Source: Burkholderiales bacterium
GTDB lineage: Bacteria; Pseudomonadota; Gammaproteobacteria; Burkholderiales; Burkholderiaceae_C
Assembly: GCA_019509985.1 (NCBI GenBank)
Contig: JAEKLF010000033.1
Span: 1 to 64,000 of the forward strand
DNA: 64,000 nt
Reading direction: 5' to 3'
Every line of letters begins with the position of its first letter. Position 1 is the stretch's first letter. The notes below the pieces were generated by a model, which saw nothing but the letters and a program-made list of their open reading frames with translations, had not been told where the DNA came from and made no database searches. Positions 39,420 through 48,840 of the stretch are shown here, one piece after another. Made by a program: the position numbers and the translations under genes.

Positions 39420-42400
39420 ATGCCCGGCGTTGTGACAGAGTCTCCCGCCCCATTCACGGCCCCGTTGGCCGCCACCCCCGCGGTCGGCCAGCGTCGGCTG
39501 CTGACGCTGCTCTTCGTCGACCTGAGCGGCTCCACCGCCATGGCCGAGTGGATGGAGGCCGAGCATTACGCGGCCATGCTGGGGTCCCTGCGCGCCCTGT
39601 ACGAACGCATCGTGCCCCACCATGGCGGCGTCATCGCGCGCATCCAGGGCGACGGCATGCTGGCCGTCTTCGGCCACCCCGAAGTGCGCGAGGACGACGG
39701 CCGCCGCGCCACCGAGGCGGCGCTGGAGCTGCACGCCGCCGTGCGCAGCCTGATGCCCCCCGGTCCCAAGCCGCCCGGCTTCACCGGCCTTGCGCTGCAC
39801 AGCGGCATCCATGCCGGCATCGTCCTCATCAACGAAGGCGACCAGATGCGCGGCCGCTTCGAGCTGCTCGGCAATGCGCCCAACATCGCGGCCCGCCTGT
39901 CCGAGGCGGCCAGGCGCGACGAGATCATCGCCAGCGACGAGAGCCTCGGCCTGCAGAGCCAGTTCTTCGAGACCGGCCCGCGCTTCACGCTGCAGCTGCG
40001 CGGCCGCGCGACGCCGCTGGCCGCCTACCGCGTGCTCGGCCGCGCGGCCATCGGCCGGCGCTTCGAGGCCAGCATGCGCCGGGGCCTCGCGCCCTTCGTC
40101 GGCCGCGGCGGCGAGCTGGCCACGCTGGACACCGCCCTCGCCCGCGCCATCGCCGGCCACACGCTGTGGCTGGGCATTCGCGCCGGCGCCGGCGTTGGCA
40201 AGACGCGGCTGACCGAGGAGTTCCTGCGCCATGCCCAGGACCAGGCCGATCAGGCCATCCAGATCCACCGCGGCTACTGCGAGAGCTATCTCAGTGCCGA
40301 GCCGCTGCAGCCCTTCCTGCAGATGCTGCGCGCGATGGAGGGCCTGGGCGACGCCTCGCCCGAGTTCTTCGCCGCCCAGCACAGCGCGCCGGCCCAGCGT
40401 GCCGATGCACTGCTGGCGCTGCTGCTGGCGCTGGCACGGCGCACGCCGCAGCTCGTCTTCATCGACGACCTGCAATGGGCCGACGACGCCTCGCTGCGCC
40501 TCTTGCACCGCCTGCGCGCCGGCGCCGAGCGCGAGGGCCTGCCGCTGCTGCTGCTCAGCGCCAGCCGGCCCCAGCCCGTCACCACGCTGCCTGGCGCCAA
40601 CGACGACCATGCCGAGCTGATCGAGCTGCCGCCGCTGACCGAGCTGGAGGCCGCGCGTGCCGTGCAGCAGCTGCTGCCGCAGATCGACCCCTTCATCGCC
40701 GCCGAGGTGCAGCGCCATGCCGGCGGCAACCCGCTCTTCATCGAAGAGCTCTGCCACGCCGCGGCCGACGCCGGCGAGGGCCTCGTCGAAGGCCAGAGCA
40801 GCTCGGCCTGGCTGGCCGCGCTGGTCGAGTCCCGCGTCGGCCGCCTGCCGCCCGAGCAGGCCCAGCTCGTGCGCGTGGCCGCCGTCATCGGCAACGTCAT
40901 TCCAGCCTGGCTGCTCGAAGCCCTGTCCGGCTGCGGCGAACAGCACCCGGCGGTACAGGCGCTCGCGGCGCAGGATTTCATTTTCCCGGACCAGCGCCCC
41001 GGCCACCTGCGCTTCAAGCACGGCATCACGCGTGACGTCGTCTACGAAGCCACCGGCCTGCACGAACGCCAGGCCCTGCACCGGCGCATCAGCCTGAAGC
41101 TGGCCGCGCGCGGCGGCGCCGAAAGCCAGCTGCACGAGCAGCTCGCCTATCACGACGCCGCCGCCAACGACTGGCCAGCGGCCGCCCACCACGCCGAAGC
41201 CGCCGGCGACCAGGCCCTGGCCGCCTCCGCGCTGGACCGCGCCAAGAAGCAGTTCCGCGCCGCGCTGGCGGCGCTGGAATTCCTGCAGACCCCGGGCGAG
41301 GACGAAGACCAGGCCCGCGAGCGCCGCCGCCGTTGGGTCGGCATCGCTCAGCGCCTGGGCATGGCCTGCGTCTTCGACGCCTCGCAGGACGACCTGCGCG
41401 TGCTCAAGCACGCCGCCGCGCTGGCCCAGGACGACGGCGAGGCCAGCCTCATCGCGCGCACCGAGTACTGGCTCTCCTACGTCGGCTACGCGCTGGGCGA
41501 GACGCGCGACAGCCTGGCCCACGCCAACGCCGCTGTCGCCACGGCCCAGCGCTGCGGCGACAACGCGCTGCTGGCCCAGCTGCCCGGCACCGTCGGCCAG
41601 CTGCAGGCCGCCGCCGCCGACTACGCCGCGGCCCTGCCCATGCTGGACCTGGCCATCGCCCGCCAGCGCCAGCGCGCCAGCAAGAGCCCGGCCAACCAGA
41701 TCGGCCTGTCCTACTCGCTGTGCTGCCGCGCCTACGTGCTGGGCGACCAGGGCCGCTTCGGCGAGGCGCACGAGATCTTCGCCGAGGCCCTCGCGCCGTT
41801 CGACGGCAGCGGCCACGCGGTCGAGGCCAGCATCCAGGGCTGGCGCGCCGCCGTGCTGCTCTGGCAGGGCCGCTGGGCCGAGGCGCGCGAAGCCGCGCTG
41901 GTAGCCCACCGCGTAGGCGCGCAGGTGCGCAGCATGTTCACCTGCGCCATGGGCCACGCCGCCGGCGCCTACGGCGCCTGGATGCAGGAGGCCGACCCGG
42001 CCGCGCGCCAGCGCATCCTCGACGCCACCGCCTGGCTCGCGCCGCGCGGCGGCGGCCTGTACAGCAGCTTCAACCACGGCTGGCTGGCCGACATCCTGTG
42101 TGCCCAGGGCGACGCCGGCGCGGCGCGCCACCATGTCGCGCTGGCGCTCAGGCGCGGCCGCCAGCACGACTGGATCGGCGGCGCCATGGCCTACCGCGCG
42201 GCGGCCCGCCTGGCCGCGCGGCTGGGCGACACCGCGCGGGCGCAGCGCTACCTGGCGCTGGCGCGCGGCGCGGGCGAGCAGCGCAACTCGGACCACGAGG
42301 CCGCGGTGACGGCGCTGCTGGAGGCGGAACTCCAGCTCGACGCGGGCTGGCACGCTGCGCGGGATCGGGCGCTGGCGGAGTTCGAGCGGCTGGGGATGCC

Positions 42401-42431
42401 AGGCTTCCTTGAGCGGGCGCGGCAGCTCTGA
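39420..42431 (+). CDS. Adenylate/guanylate cyclase-AAA ATPase-TPR signalling protein
   Basis: A 1003-residue multidomain protein. Residues 26-205 are a class III cyclase domain with complete motifs: LFVDLSGST (Asp34), RIQGDGMLAVFG (Asp78) and GNAPNIAARLSEA (Asn155, Arg159). Residues about 225-520 are an AAA/STAND-type ATPase with Walker A AGAGVGKT (255-262) and Walker B LVFIDDLQWADD. The rest is helical repeat (TPR-like), Ala-rich. This architecture couples ligand or protein sensing to cyclic nucleotide synthesis. It follows the shorter cyclase-like gene in the same direction and converges on the DyP-P450 gene. Confidence 0.9.
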   Translation: MPGVVTESPAPFTAPLAATPAVGQRRLLTLLFVDLSGSTAMAEWMEAEHYAAMLGSLRALYERIVPHHGGVIARIQGDGMLAVFGHPEVREDDGRRATEAALELHAAVRSLMPPGPKPPGFTGLALHSGIHAGIVLINEGDQMRGRFELLGNAPNIAARLSEAARRDEIIASDESLGLQSQFFETGPRFTLQLRGRATPLAAYRVLGRAAIGRRFEASMRRGLAPFVGRGGELATLDTALARAIAGHTLWLGIRAGAGVGKTRLTEEFLRHAQDQADQAIQIHRGYCESYLSAEPLQPFLQMLRAMEGLGDASPEFFAAQHSAPAQRADALLALLLALARRTPQLVFIDDLQWADDASLRLLHRLRAGAEREGLPLLLLSASRPQPVTTLPGANDDHAELIELPPLTELEAARAVQQLLPQIDPFIAAEVQRHAGGNPLFIEELCHAAADAGEGLVEGQSSSAWLAALVESRVGRLPPEQAQLVRVAAVIGNVIPAWLLEALSGCGEQHPAVQALAAQDFIFPDQRPGHLRFKHGITRDVVYEATGLHERQALHRRISLKLAARGGAESQLHEQLAYHDAAANDWPAAAHHAEAAGDQALAASALDRAKKQFRAALAALEFLQTPGEDEDQARERRRRWVGIAQRLGMACVFDASQDDLRVLKHAAALAQDDGEASLIARTEYWLSYVGYALGETRDSLAHANAAVATAQRCGDNALLAQLPGTVGQLQAAAADYAAALPMLDLAIARQRQRASKSPANQIGLSYSLCCRAYVLGDQGRFGEAHEIFAEALAPFDGSGHAVEASIQGWRAAVLLWQGRWAEAREAALVAHRVGAQVRSMFTCAMGHAAGAYGAWMQEADPAARQRILDATAWLAPRGGGLYSSFNHGWLADILCAQGDAGAARHHVALALRRGRQHDWIGGAMAYRAAARLAARLGDTARAQRYLALARGAGEQRNSDHEAAVTALLEAELQLDAGWHAARDRALAEFERLGMPGFLERARQL

Positions 42432-42450
42432 ATCGGCGACGCGAAGTCGC

Positions 42451-45400
42451 TCAGCCCAAACCCACCAGCACCGACGTCGGCGCCCCCGTCGACTGCAGCG
42501 GTCCGGCGTCCAGCAGCGCCGCCAGCACGCCTTGCATGACGCCCATGCCCATGCCATAGCCCGAGCAGGCGTGGCGGGGCGCGCCCTCGGGGTCCTGGCG
42601 TGAGCCGCCAAAGGTGATCTCGTGCCGGCCCGAGGCCTGCGTGGCCGAGGCCAGGCCGACGACGAGCACCTTGCCCCGCGGGATCGCCACGCCGGCCAGC
42701 TCGTGGCCGACCGTGGCGGTGCGCCACACGGCGAACGGCGCCGGGCGAGCGCACAGCACCTGCGTCAGCCGCTCGCGCATCCAGGCGGCCTGCTGCTGGG
42801 GTGCGCCGGCCGCCGCGAGCCAGGCCTGCTGGATCTCGCCCAGCGGCAGCGTCGTCATCAGCGCGGCCATGACGGTCAGCAGGTTGCCGTGCGTCGTCGG
42901 CGGGAAACCGAGCACGACGCCAGCCAGTGTGCGCGCCTTCAGGTCGATGTCGGCACCGGCGGGCAGCGCGGCGAGGAGGGCCGGCGTCAGTGCGCCGCCG
43001 CCCTGCGGGTGGGCCGTGAGCCAGGCCTTGATGCCGGCCATGAAGGCCTGGCCGCTCAGTTCACCGGCGCCGCGGATGCGCTTGCTGGGATGCGGCCAGA
43101 ACACCTGGCGCGATACCGGGAACAGCGACTGCGGGCATTGCGGCTGGCGCGGCTGGCCGTTGCCGTCGAGTTCCAGGCCGAACAGGTGCTCGCCGTCGGG
43201 CAGGCCGAACCAGAGCTTGCACAGCTCGCGGATGACGGTTAGCGACAGCCATTCCAGGTCCAGCGTGAAGTTGACCGCGCCGGGCAGCGCGGACTGGCGG
43301 GTCAGCGCGATCAGCCTGGCGGCGACGCCACGCGCCAGCCGGGCTGCGTCGGCCTCGGTGTAGGACTCGATGACGGCGTTCACGCCCGGCGCCTGGGCCT
43401 GGTAGTCAGGGCCGTCGTCCAGGCCCAGGAAGCCCTGGCCGATGGACGCACGCATGCGCTCGGCATAGCCGCTCACCGAGTAGCGCCCCTCCTTGTTGCG
43501 CAGCACCGTGCAGACGGCCTCGGGGCCGCCGACGAGCACGCCGTAGTCGCTGCCCGTGTCGAGCACGCCGCCCACCGCGCGCACATGGGCCCAGGCGGCG
43601 TCGCGGCTGTTGGGGTCTTCGAGCCAGAGCTGCCAGCCCTCCATCGTCGTCGGCAGCGTGACGACTGGCGTCCGGGCTGCGAGCGCGGGGGCGGCGATCA
43701 GGCCGGGAAGCGCCTTCAGCGCTGGCCGCGACGGCACGAAGAAATAGGCGCCCCATTGCAGGCTGACAAAGGGCTTGTCGCCGAGCTGCATCGCGTACGT
43801 CTGCCCGGCATGCTCGAAGGGATAGAGGCGCGGCTCCTGGGTCGCCGGGTCGACGACGCCGAGCAGCGGGTCGGCCTGGCCGGAGTAGCCGCCGCTGGCA
43901 TTGGCGCCGGACATCCAGCGCTGGATAACCTCGAACTGCTCGGCCAACTGGGCGTTGTAGGCCATGAAGACGAGGCCGCGGTCGTCCGCGTCCTCCGGGC
44001 CGGCATCGTGCGGTGGGTCGTAGCTCATGCCGCGGCGCAGGATGCGCGGCATCTTGCGCCGCAGCGCCTCATCGGGCGCCTGGCGCGGGTTGGCGCGGCG
44101 CACGTGGGCGTGGAAGGGGCAGCGCTTGCCGTCGGCGTCGGCGTCGTAGTTGAAGTCGTTGCCGCAGGCCGGTGCGGCGGGCGCGCCCAGGGGCCGGCCG
44201 TCGCGCCAGCGACCCATCAGCTTGGCCAGCAGCAGGCCTTGCGGCAGGCGCAGGCGGTGCGACTCGCGCAGCGTCTGGGCCTCCAGCGCGGCCGTGTCCT
44301 GGCGCAGTTTGCGGATGACGAGGAAGCTGCCGTTGTCGAGCAACTCGTCGGCCTTCTCGGGCACGGGGTACTGGCGGTCGCGGTCGGTGCGGTAGCCCAG
44401 CAGCAGCTCGCCGCGCTCGACCCAGTCGTTCCAGTGCTCGGGCGGCGTCGTAGGCGGCTCGGCGCTGGGCTGGCTGATACCGTCCTTGAAGCCGAAGGCC
44501 TCGCGCGTGTCGGGCCGGTTGCGCATGCGCTCGATGCCCAGCAGCAGCAAGCCCGAGCTGGCCGGCAGCAGCTGCTGGATGGCCGCCTGCAGCCGCGCTT
44601 CGTCGGGCGGCCCGAACAGCTCGCCGCCGCCGGCGGACGCGAAGCGGACCTGCAGCAGCAGGTGCACGGCCGCCGGGTCGACGCGGCCGTTGCCCTGCGC
44701 GCGGCGCGGCCAGCGCCACTGGCGTGGATGGTTATGGCGCACGTCGCCCAGAACGCCGGCGCGGGCGGCCATGCCTTCCTTGAAGGCCTGGGGAAAGCGC
44801 GCCAGCCGAGCCTCCGGCAGGCCGAGCTTGCGCAGGCCGGCCAGGCTCATCGCCAGCTGCAGCCACAGCCCGTCGGGTGGCGCCTCGCCCTCGCCGACGA
44901 GCGGCAGGGCGCCCAGCCAGGCCAGCGCCCGCGCGGGGTCGACCACCATCAAGAGCAGCAGCGCGCCGCGGTCGACCGGCGGCTTGCTGAGCATGCCGGC
45001 CTGGATATCGGCGGGCTTGAATTCCAGGCGGTCCTGGGGCACGAGCTGGGGCCGGGGCGCACTCTCGAACCAGTACAAGGCCTCGGCGAAGCGCGCACGC
45101 TCGGCGCTGCCGATCGGGAAGAGCCGCGGCGTGTCGAGCTGCACCAGCTCGAACAGGATGTCGCGGCTGGCACGGCGCAGACATTCGCCGTCCGGCGCGC
45201 CGGCGCCGAAGTAGCGCTGCAGCGTGAACAGCGCCGACAGCGGCGTGAAGGCGGCGCGGGCCAGCGCATGGGCCTGCGGCGAGCCGGCCGGCGGCAGGGC
45301 CGGCGAATCGCCCGAGGCGGCGGTGTGCAGGCGCGCGGCGGTCCGGTTGCGCGGGCGCTCGCGCTGGGCGGCCTCCAGTGCGCGCAGGTATTCGGCGTCG

Positions 45401-45876
45401 CTGACGGTGCGGCCGGACTCGATGAAGAGGAAGTCGGCCGACACCTCGTGCGCCCGCACCCAGGCCGCGTAGGTCTCGAAGCTGCAGCCGCAGGACAGCG
45501 GGTAGTCGGTGGCGTGGCAGAGGATGAGGTCGAGCGTGGAGCCGAGCTGGTCCCAGATGACCCGCATGTAGGGCTCCCAGCCGCCGTCGAAGTTGACGCT
45601 GAGCAGCAGGCGGTCGGGGGCTCCGTTCACGCCTTCGACGACCGCCCAGCGGAAGGAGTGGACGATGCGCCAGCGCGCAACGATGTCGGTGAAGGGCGAA
45701 GCCGGCCAGCTGGATTCGCGCGAGCCCAGGCGCAGCGCGTTCAGCGTGCGCAGCACCTTGCGCAAGCGGTCAACATGGCTCACGACTTCCAGCGCGTCGA
45801 CGAAGCCGGGTTTGATGTCGGCCAACAGCACCAGGTCGGTGATGCCGCCGAGTTGGACGTCATTCCCGCGCGCCAT
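42451..45876 (-). CDS. DyP-type peroxidase-cytochrome P450 fusion protein
   Basis: A 1141-residue protein with two heme modules. Residues 1-200 match no family I know. A DyP peroxidase lies at about 290-720: GFKDGISQP (462-470, catalytic Asp465), CPFHAHVRRANPR with proximal His591, and RILRRGMSY (611-619). Residues about 745-1141 are P450-like: I-helix region GFPPTTHGN, the beta segment VAIPRGKVLVVGLAS, and the heme-thiolate segment GAPRHACSGYGMGMG with Cys1104. The usual ExxR is not convincing (ERLT at 1035-1038). The ATG at 45876 follows AAGGGGAA; a start 23 codons upstream is weaker. No signal peptide is seen. A DyP could supply or remove peroxide for the P450. Confidence 0.85.
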   Translation of the reverse strand: MARGNDVQLGGITDLVLLADIKPGFVDALEVVSHVDRLRKVLRTLNALRLGSRESSWPASPFTDIVARWRIVHSFRWAVVEGVNGAPDRLLLSVNFDGGWEPYMRVIWDQLGSTLDLILCHATDYPLSCGCSFETYAAWVRAHEVSADFLFIESGRTVSDAEYLRALEAAQRERPRNRTAARLHTAASGDSPALPPAGSPQAHALARAAFTPLSALFTLQRYFGAGAPDGECLRRASRDILFELVQLDTPRLFPIGSAERARFAEALYWFESAPRPQLVPQDRLEFKPADIQAGMLSKPPVDRGALLLLMVVDPARALAWLGALPLVGEGEAPPDGLWLQLAMSLAGLRKLGLPEARLARFPQAFKEGMAARAGVLGDVRHNHPRQWRWPRRAQGNGRVDPAAVHLLLQVRFASAGGGELFGPPDEARLQAAIQQLLPASSGLLLLGIERMRNRPDTREAFGFKDGISQPSAEPPTTPPEHWNDWVERGELLLGYRTDRDRQYPVPEKADELLDNGSFLVIRKLRQDTAALEAQTLRESHRLRLPQGLLLAKLMGRWRDGRPLGAPAAPACGNDFNYDADADGKRCPFHAHVRRANPRQAPDEALRRKMPRILRRGMSYDPPHDAGPEDADDRGLVFMAYNAQLAEQFEVIQRWMSGANASGGYSGQADPLLGVVDPATQEPRLYPFEHAGQTYAMQLGDKPFVSLQWGAYFFVPSRPALKALPGLIAAPALAARTPVVTLPTTMEGWQLWLEDPNSRDAAWAHVRAVGGVLDTGSDYGVLVGGPEAVCTVLRNKEGRYSVSGYAERMRASIGQGFLGLDDGPDYQAQAPGVNAVIESYTEADAARLARGVAARLIALTRQSALPGAVNFTLDLEWLSLTVIRELCKLWFGLPDGEHLFGLELDGNGQPRQPQCPQSLFPVSRQVFWPHPSKRIRGAGELSGQAFMAGIKAWLTAHPQGGGALTPALLAALPAGADIDLKARTLAGVVLGFPPTTHGNLLTVMAALMTTLPLGEIQQAWLAAAGAPQQQAAWMRERLTQVLCARPAPFAVWRTATVGHELAGVAIPRGKVLVVGLASATQASGRHEITFGGSRQDPEGAPRHACSGYGMGMGVMQGVLAALLDAGPLQSTGAPTSVLVGLG

Positions 45877-46069
45877 CTTGTTCCCCTTAGCCAGCGGCTG
45901 AGTATCCCGGCGCGACATGGCGGATGGCACGGGGCCTGCCCTCAAGTTTGACGAGGCCTTATCGGCGCCAGCTGCAGTTCAAGCGCGAAAAGACGCAACC
46001 TATCGCAAACCCTGAGACTGCAGGCCCCCTCCCGAACACACTTCGGTCCATCGAACGGGAGAACCCACC

Positions 46070-46351
46070 ATGAACCGCATCAGCACCACCGCCTACCGCA
46101 ACCGCATCCAAGCCTTCAGCGCCGCCATCCTGGTCGCGCTGATCGCCCTGACCGGCGCCACCTGGATGACCCTCACGGTCCCGGCCGAAACGCCCGCCGT
46201 GATCCAGCTGGAGCGGGTCGTCATCAGTGGCACACGCACGCCGGAGGCGACGGTCGCCCAACTGCCGCGCGTCGTCATCGAAGGTCGCCGCAACACGGCC
46301 GGCGAAACCACCCAGGTGGCCAGCGCCTGCGTCGCGCCGGCCGTCTGCTGA
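46070..46351 (+). CDS. Small membrane-anchored protein with two TonB-box-like repeats
   Basis: A 93-residue protein related to the one at 37685. Residues 16-33 form one hydrophobic helix, probably an uncleaved anchor. The rest carries LERVVISGTRT and LPRVVIEGRRN (Arg49 and Arg67, period 18) and ends with two Cys (CVAPAVC). An 18-bp DNA stretch coding QLPRVV is identical to that in the other gene. GGGAGAA precedes the ATG. It is divergent from the DyP-P450 gene and ends 1 bp before convergent recQ. Function unknown. Confidence 0.68.
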   Translation: MNRISTTAYRNRIQAFSAAILVALIALTGATWMTLTVPAETPAVIQLERVVISGTRTPEATVAQLPRVVIEGRRNTAGETTQVASACVAPAVC

Positions 46352-46352
46352 G

Positions 46353-48239
46353 TCAGCGTCCCAGCACTCTGAGGATCTCGCGGCCATAGGCCTCGAGCTT
46401 CTTCGCGCCGACGCCGCTGATTTCTCCCAGCTCGGCCAGGTCGCTCGGCAGTTGCCGCGCCATCTCGGCCAGCGTCGTGTTCTGAAAGATCACATAGGCC
46501 GGCAGGCCATGTTCCTTGGCCACCTCGGAGCGCCAGGCCTTCAGGGCCTCGAAGCGCTCAGTGGCCTCCGCGTCCAGGCCCAGTGCCGGGTCGACCTTGG
46601 GCTTGGCGCCGCCGCCGCGGGCTGACTTGCTGCGGGGTTTCTTCTCCTCGGCCTCGCGCAGACGCAGCTCGACCTCCCCCTTCAGCACCGCCCGGGCGCT
46701 GTCCTGCAGCGCCAGCGTGTTGAACTCGCCCTCGGCGGCCACATGGCCCAGCGAGATCAGCTGGCGCAGCACGGCCCGCCACTGCTGCTCGGACAGATCC
46801 GTGCCGCAAGCCCAGGTGGACAGCTTGTCATGCCCGTACTGGCGCGTCTTGTCGGTCGCCTTGCCGCGCAGCACGTCGATCAGGTGGCCGGCACCGAAGC
46901 GCTCGCCGCGCTGGTGGAAGCGGTAGATACAGCTCAGCAGCTTGCGCGCCGCCTCGGTGCCGTCCCAGGTCTGCGGCGGATTCAGGCAGTTGTCGCAGTT
47001 GCCGCAGGGCGTGCTCTGTTCACCGAAGTAGTGCAGCAACCGCACGCGCCGGCAGTCCGTCGCCTCGGCCAGGGCCAGCAGCGCGTCCAGCTTGCCTCGC
47101 TGGCCCTGCTTGAAGACCTCATCGGCGGGGCTGTCGTCGATCATGCGGCGCTGGTTGACGACGTCGGCCAGGCCATAGGTCATCCAGGCCTCGGCCGGCG
47201 CGCCGTCGCGGCCCGCGCGGCCGGTCTCCTGGTAGTAGCTCTCGATGTTCTTGGGCAGGTCCAGGTGGGCGACGAAGCGCACGTCGGGCTTGTCGATACC
47301 CATGCCGAAGGCGATGGTGGCCACCATGACCAGGCCTTCCTCGCGCAGGAAGCGGTCCTGGTGGCGGCGGCGCACGTCGGCGTCCAGGCCGGCGTGATAC
47401 GGCAGCGCCTTGATGCCCTCGCTCTCCAGCCACTGCGCCGTCTCGTCCACCTTTTTGCGACTCTGGCAGTAGACGATGCCGGCCTCGCCTTCGTGCTCAT
47501 CGTTGATGAAGCGCAGCAGCTGGTCGCGCGGCGAGTTGCCCTTCTCGGCGATCAGATAGCGGATGTTGGACCGGTCGAAGCTGCTGATGAAGACGCGCGC
47601 GTCCTGCAGCTGCAGGCGCTGGATGATGTCGGCGCGCGTCAGGTCGTCGGCCGTGGCCGTCAGCGCGATGCGCGGCACGTCCGGGAAGCGCTCGTGCAAC
47701 AGGCTGAGCTGCAGGTACTCCGAGCGGAAGTCGTGCCCCCACTGGCTGACGCAGTGCGCCTCGTCGATGGCGAACATCGACAGCAGGCCGCGTTCGTGCA
47801 GCGACGTGAGCTGCGCGAGGAAGCGCGGCGTCGTCAGCCGCTCGGGCGCGGCGTAGAGCAGCGTCAGGCGTCCGCTCATCATCTCGCGCTCGATGCGGCT
47901 GGCCTCCTCGCCGGTCTGGCTGCTGTTCAGGAACGCCGCGTGCACGCCGGCCTCCTCCAGCGCGCCGACCTGGTCGTGCATCAGCGCGATCAGCGGGCTG
48001 ACGACGATGGCCACGCCCTGGCCGCGCGTGTGGCGCACGATGCCCGGCACCTGGTAGCACAGGCTTTTTCCGCCACCCGTGGGCATCAGCACCAGCGCGT
48101 CGCCGCCGGCGGCCACCTGCTCGACGATGTCGGCCTGCTGGCCACGAAAGGCCGTGTAGCCGAAAACTGCTGACAGGACCTGGTGCGCAGCGGATTGCAG
48201 GTCGGCGGAGGGTTCGGGAAGATGCGGGGGCGGATTCAT
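46353..48239 (-). CDS. recQ: ATP-dependent DNA helicase RecQ
   Basis: A 628-residue 3'-5' helicase for recombination and fork repair. Motif I is [14 protein letters not shown], motif II DEAH in [15 protein letters not shown], motif [13 protein letters not shown]. The RecQ-Ct zinc site is formed by [10 protein letters not shown] and [11 protein letters not shown], and an HRDC domain ends the protein ([20 protein letters not shown]). All core elements are intact. Confidence 0.97.
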   Translation of the reverse strand: MNPPPHLPEPSADLQSAAHQVLSAVFGYTAFRGQQADIVEQVAAGGDALVLMPTGGGKSLCYQVPGIVRHTRGQGVAIVVSPLIALMHDQVGALEEAGVHAAFLNSSQTGEEASRIEREMMSGRLTLLYAAPERLTTPRFLAQLTSLHERGLLSMFAIDEAHCVSQWGHDFRSEYLQLSLLHERFPDVPRIALTATADDLTRADIIQRLQLQDARVFISSFDRSNIRYLIAEKGNSPRDQLLRFINDEHEGEAGIVYCQSRKKVDETAQWLESEGIKALPYHAGLDADVRRRHQDRFLREEGLVMVATIAFGMGIDKPDVRFVAHLDLPKNIESYYQETGRAGRDGAPAEAWMTYGLADVVNQRRMIDDSPADEVFKQGQRGKLDALLALAEATDCRRVRLLHYFGEQSTPCGNCDNCLNPPQTWDGTEAARKLLSCIYRFHQRGERFGAGHLIDVLRGKATDKTRQYGHDKLSTWACGTDLSEQQWRAVLRQLISLGHVAAEGEFNTLALQDSARAVLKGEVELRLREAEEKKPRSKSARGGGAKPKVDPALGLDAEATERFEALKAWRSEVAKEHGLPAYVIFQNTTLAEMARQLPSDLAELGEISGVGAKKLEAYGREILRVLGR

Positions 48240-48268
48240 TCAACCCGTATTGTCCCAGGAGCTTCCCG

Positions 48269-48754
48269 ATGCCCACACCCGCCGAATTGCGCGAACGCCT
48301 GATCCGCAATTTCAACGACACCCCGCGCGAGCGATTCCTTCGCGCGCCGCTCTACGACAGCGAAACGGCCAGCCTCACCAAGGGCACCGCGGCCAAGAAG
48401 CTCGGGGCGAGCTTCGACATCGTCGCGCCCGGCCAGATGAGCTGCCCCTACCACCTCCACCATGCGGAGGAGGAGATGTTCATCGTGCTGCAGGGAGAAG
48501 GCACGCTGCGCGTAGCCGGCGAGCGGGTGCCCATCAAGGCCGGCGACGTCATCACCATCCCGCCGGGGCCCGAGTACCCGCACCACATCATCAACACCTC
48601 GGACGCGCCGCTGCACTACCTCAGCATCAGCACGCTGGAGAAACCCGAGGTCTGCGAGTACCCGGACTCGGGCAAGGTGGGCGTGTTCTCGACCGACCTG
48701 CGCCTGCTGCAGCGGCGCGAGGCGGGGCTGGATTACTGGGACGGCGAGGCCTGA
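48269..48754 (+). CDS. Cupin-domain protein
   Basis: A 161-residue single-cupin protein. Motif 1 is CPYHLHHAEEEMFIVLQGEG with His, His and Glu metal ligands; motif 2 is GPEYPHHIIN. The middle AGERVPIKAGDVITIPPG is standard. The start follows AGGAGC. It is divergent from recQ. The substrate is not visible; sugar-phosphate isomerase, small-molecule oxygenase or pure binding roles are all possible. Confidence 0.88.
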   Translation: MPTPAELRERLIRNFNDTPRERFLRAPLYDSETASLTKGTAAKKLGASFDIVAPGQMSCPYHLHHAEEEMFIVLQGEGTLRVAGERVPIKAGDVITIPPGPEYPHHIINTSDAPLHYLSISTLEKPEVCEYPDSGKVGVFSTDLRLLQRREAGLDYWDGEA

Positions 48755-48840
48755 CCACGGCACGGCGGGGGCCGCTTTTGGGCGGGAAGCGGTCCTTCGG
48801 CGCCGGGCACCCTCCCTTAGACTTCTGCCCAGAGGCCCCG

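Noticed and set aside
39219..42611. An 1130-codon open frame antisense to the cyclase-AAA gene.
   Set aside because: It mirrors the codon structure of the real gene, with low-complexity Ala/Gly/Arg sequence and no domain pattern.
43585..45951. A 788-codon frame antisense to the DyP-P450 gene.
   Set aside because: The sense frame carries unmistakable heme-protein motifs; the antisense frame has none.
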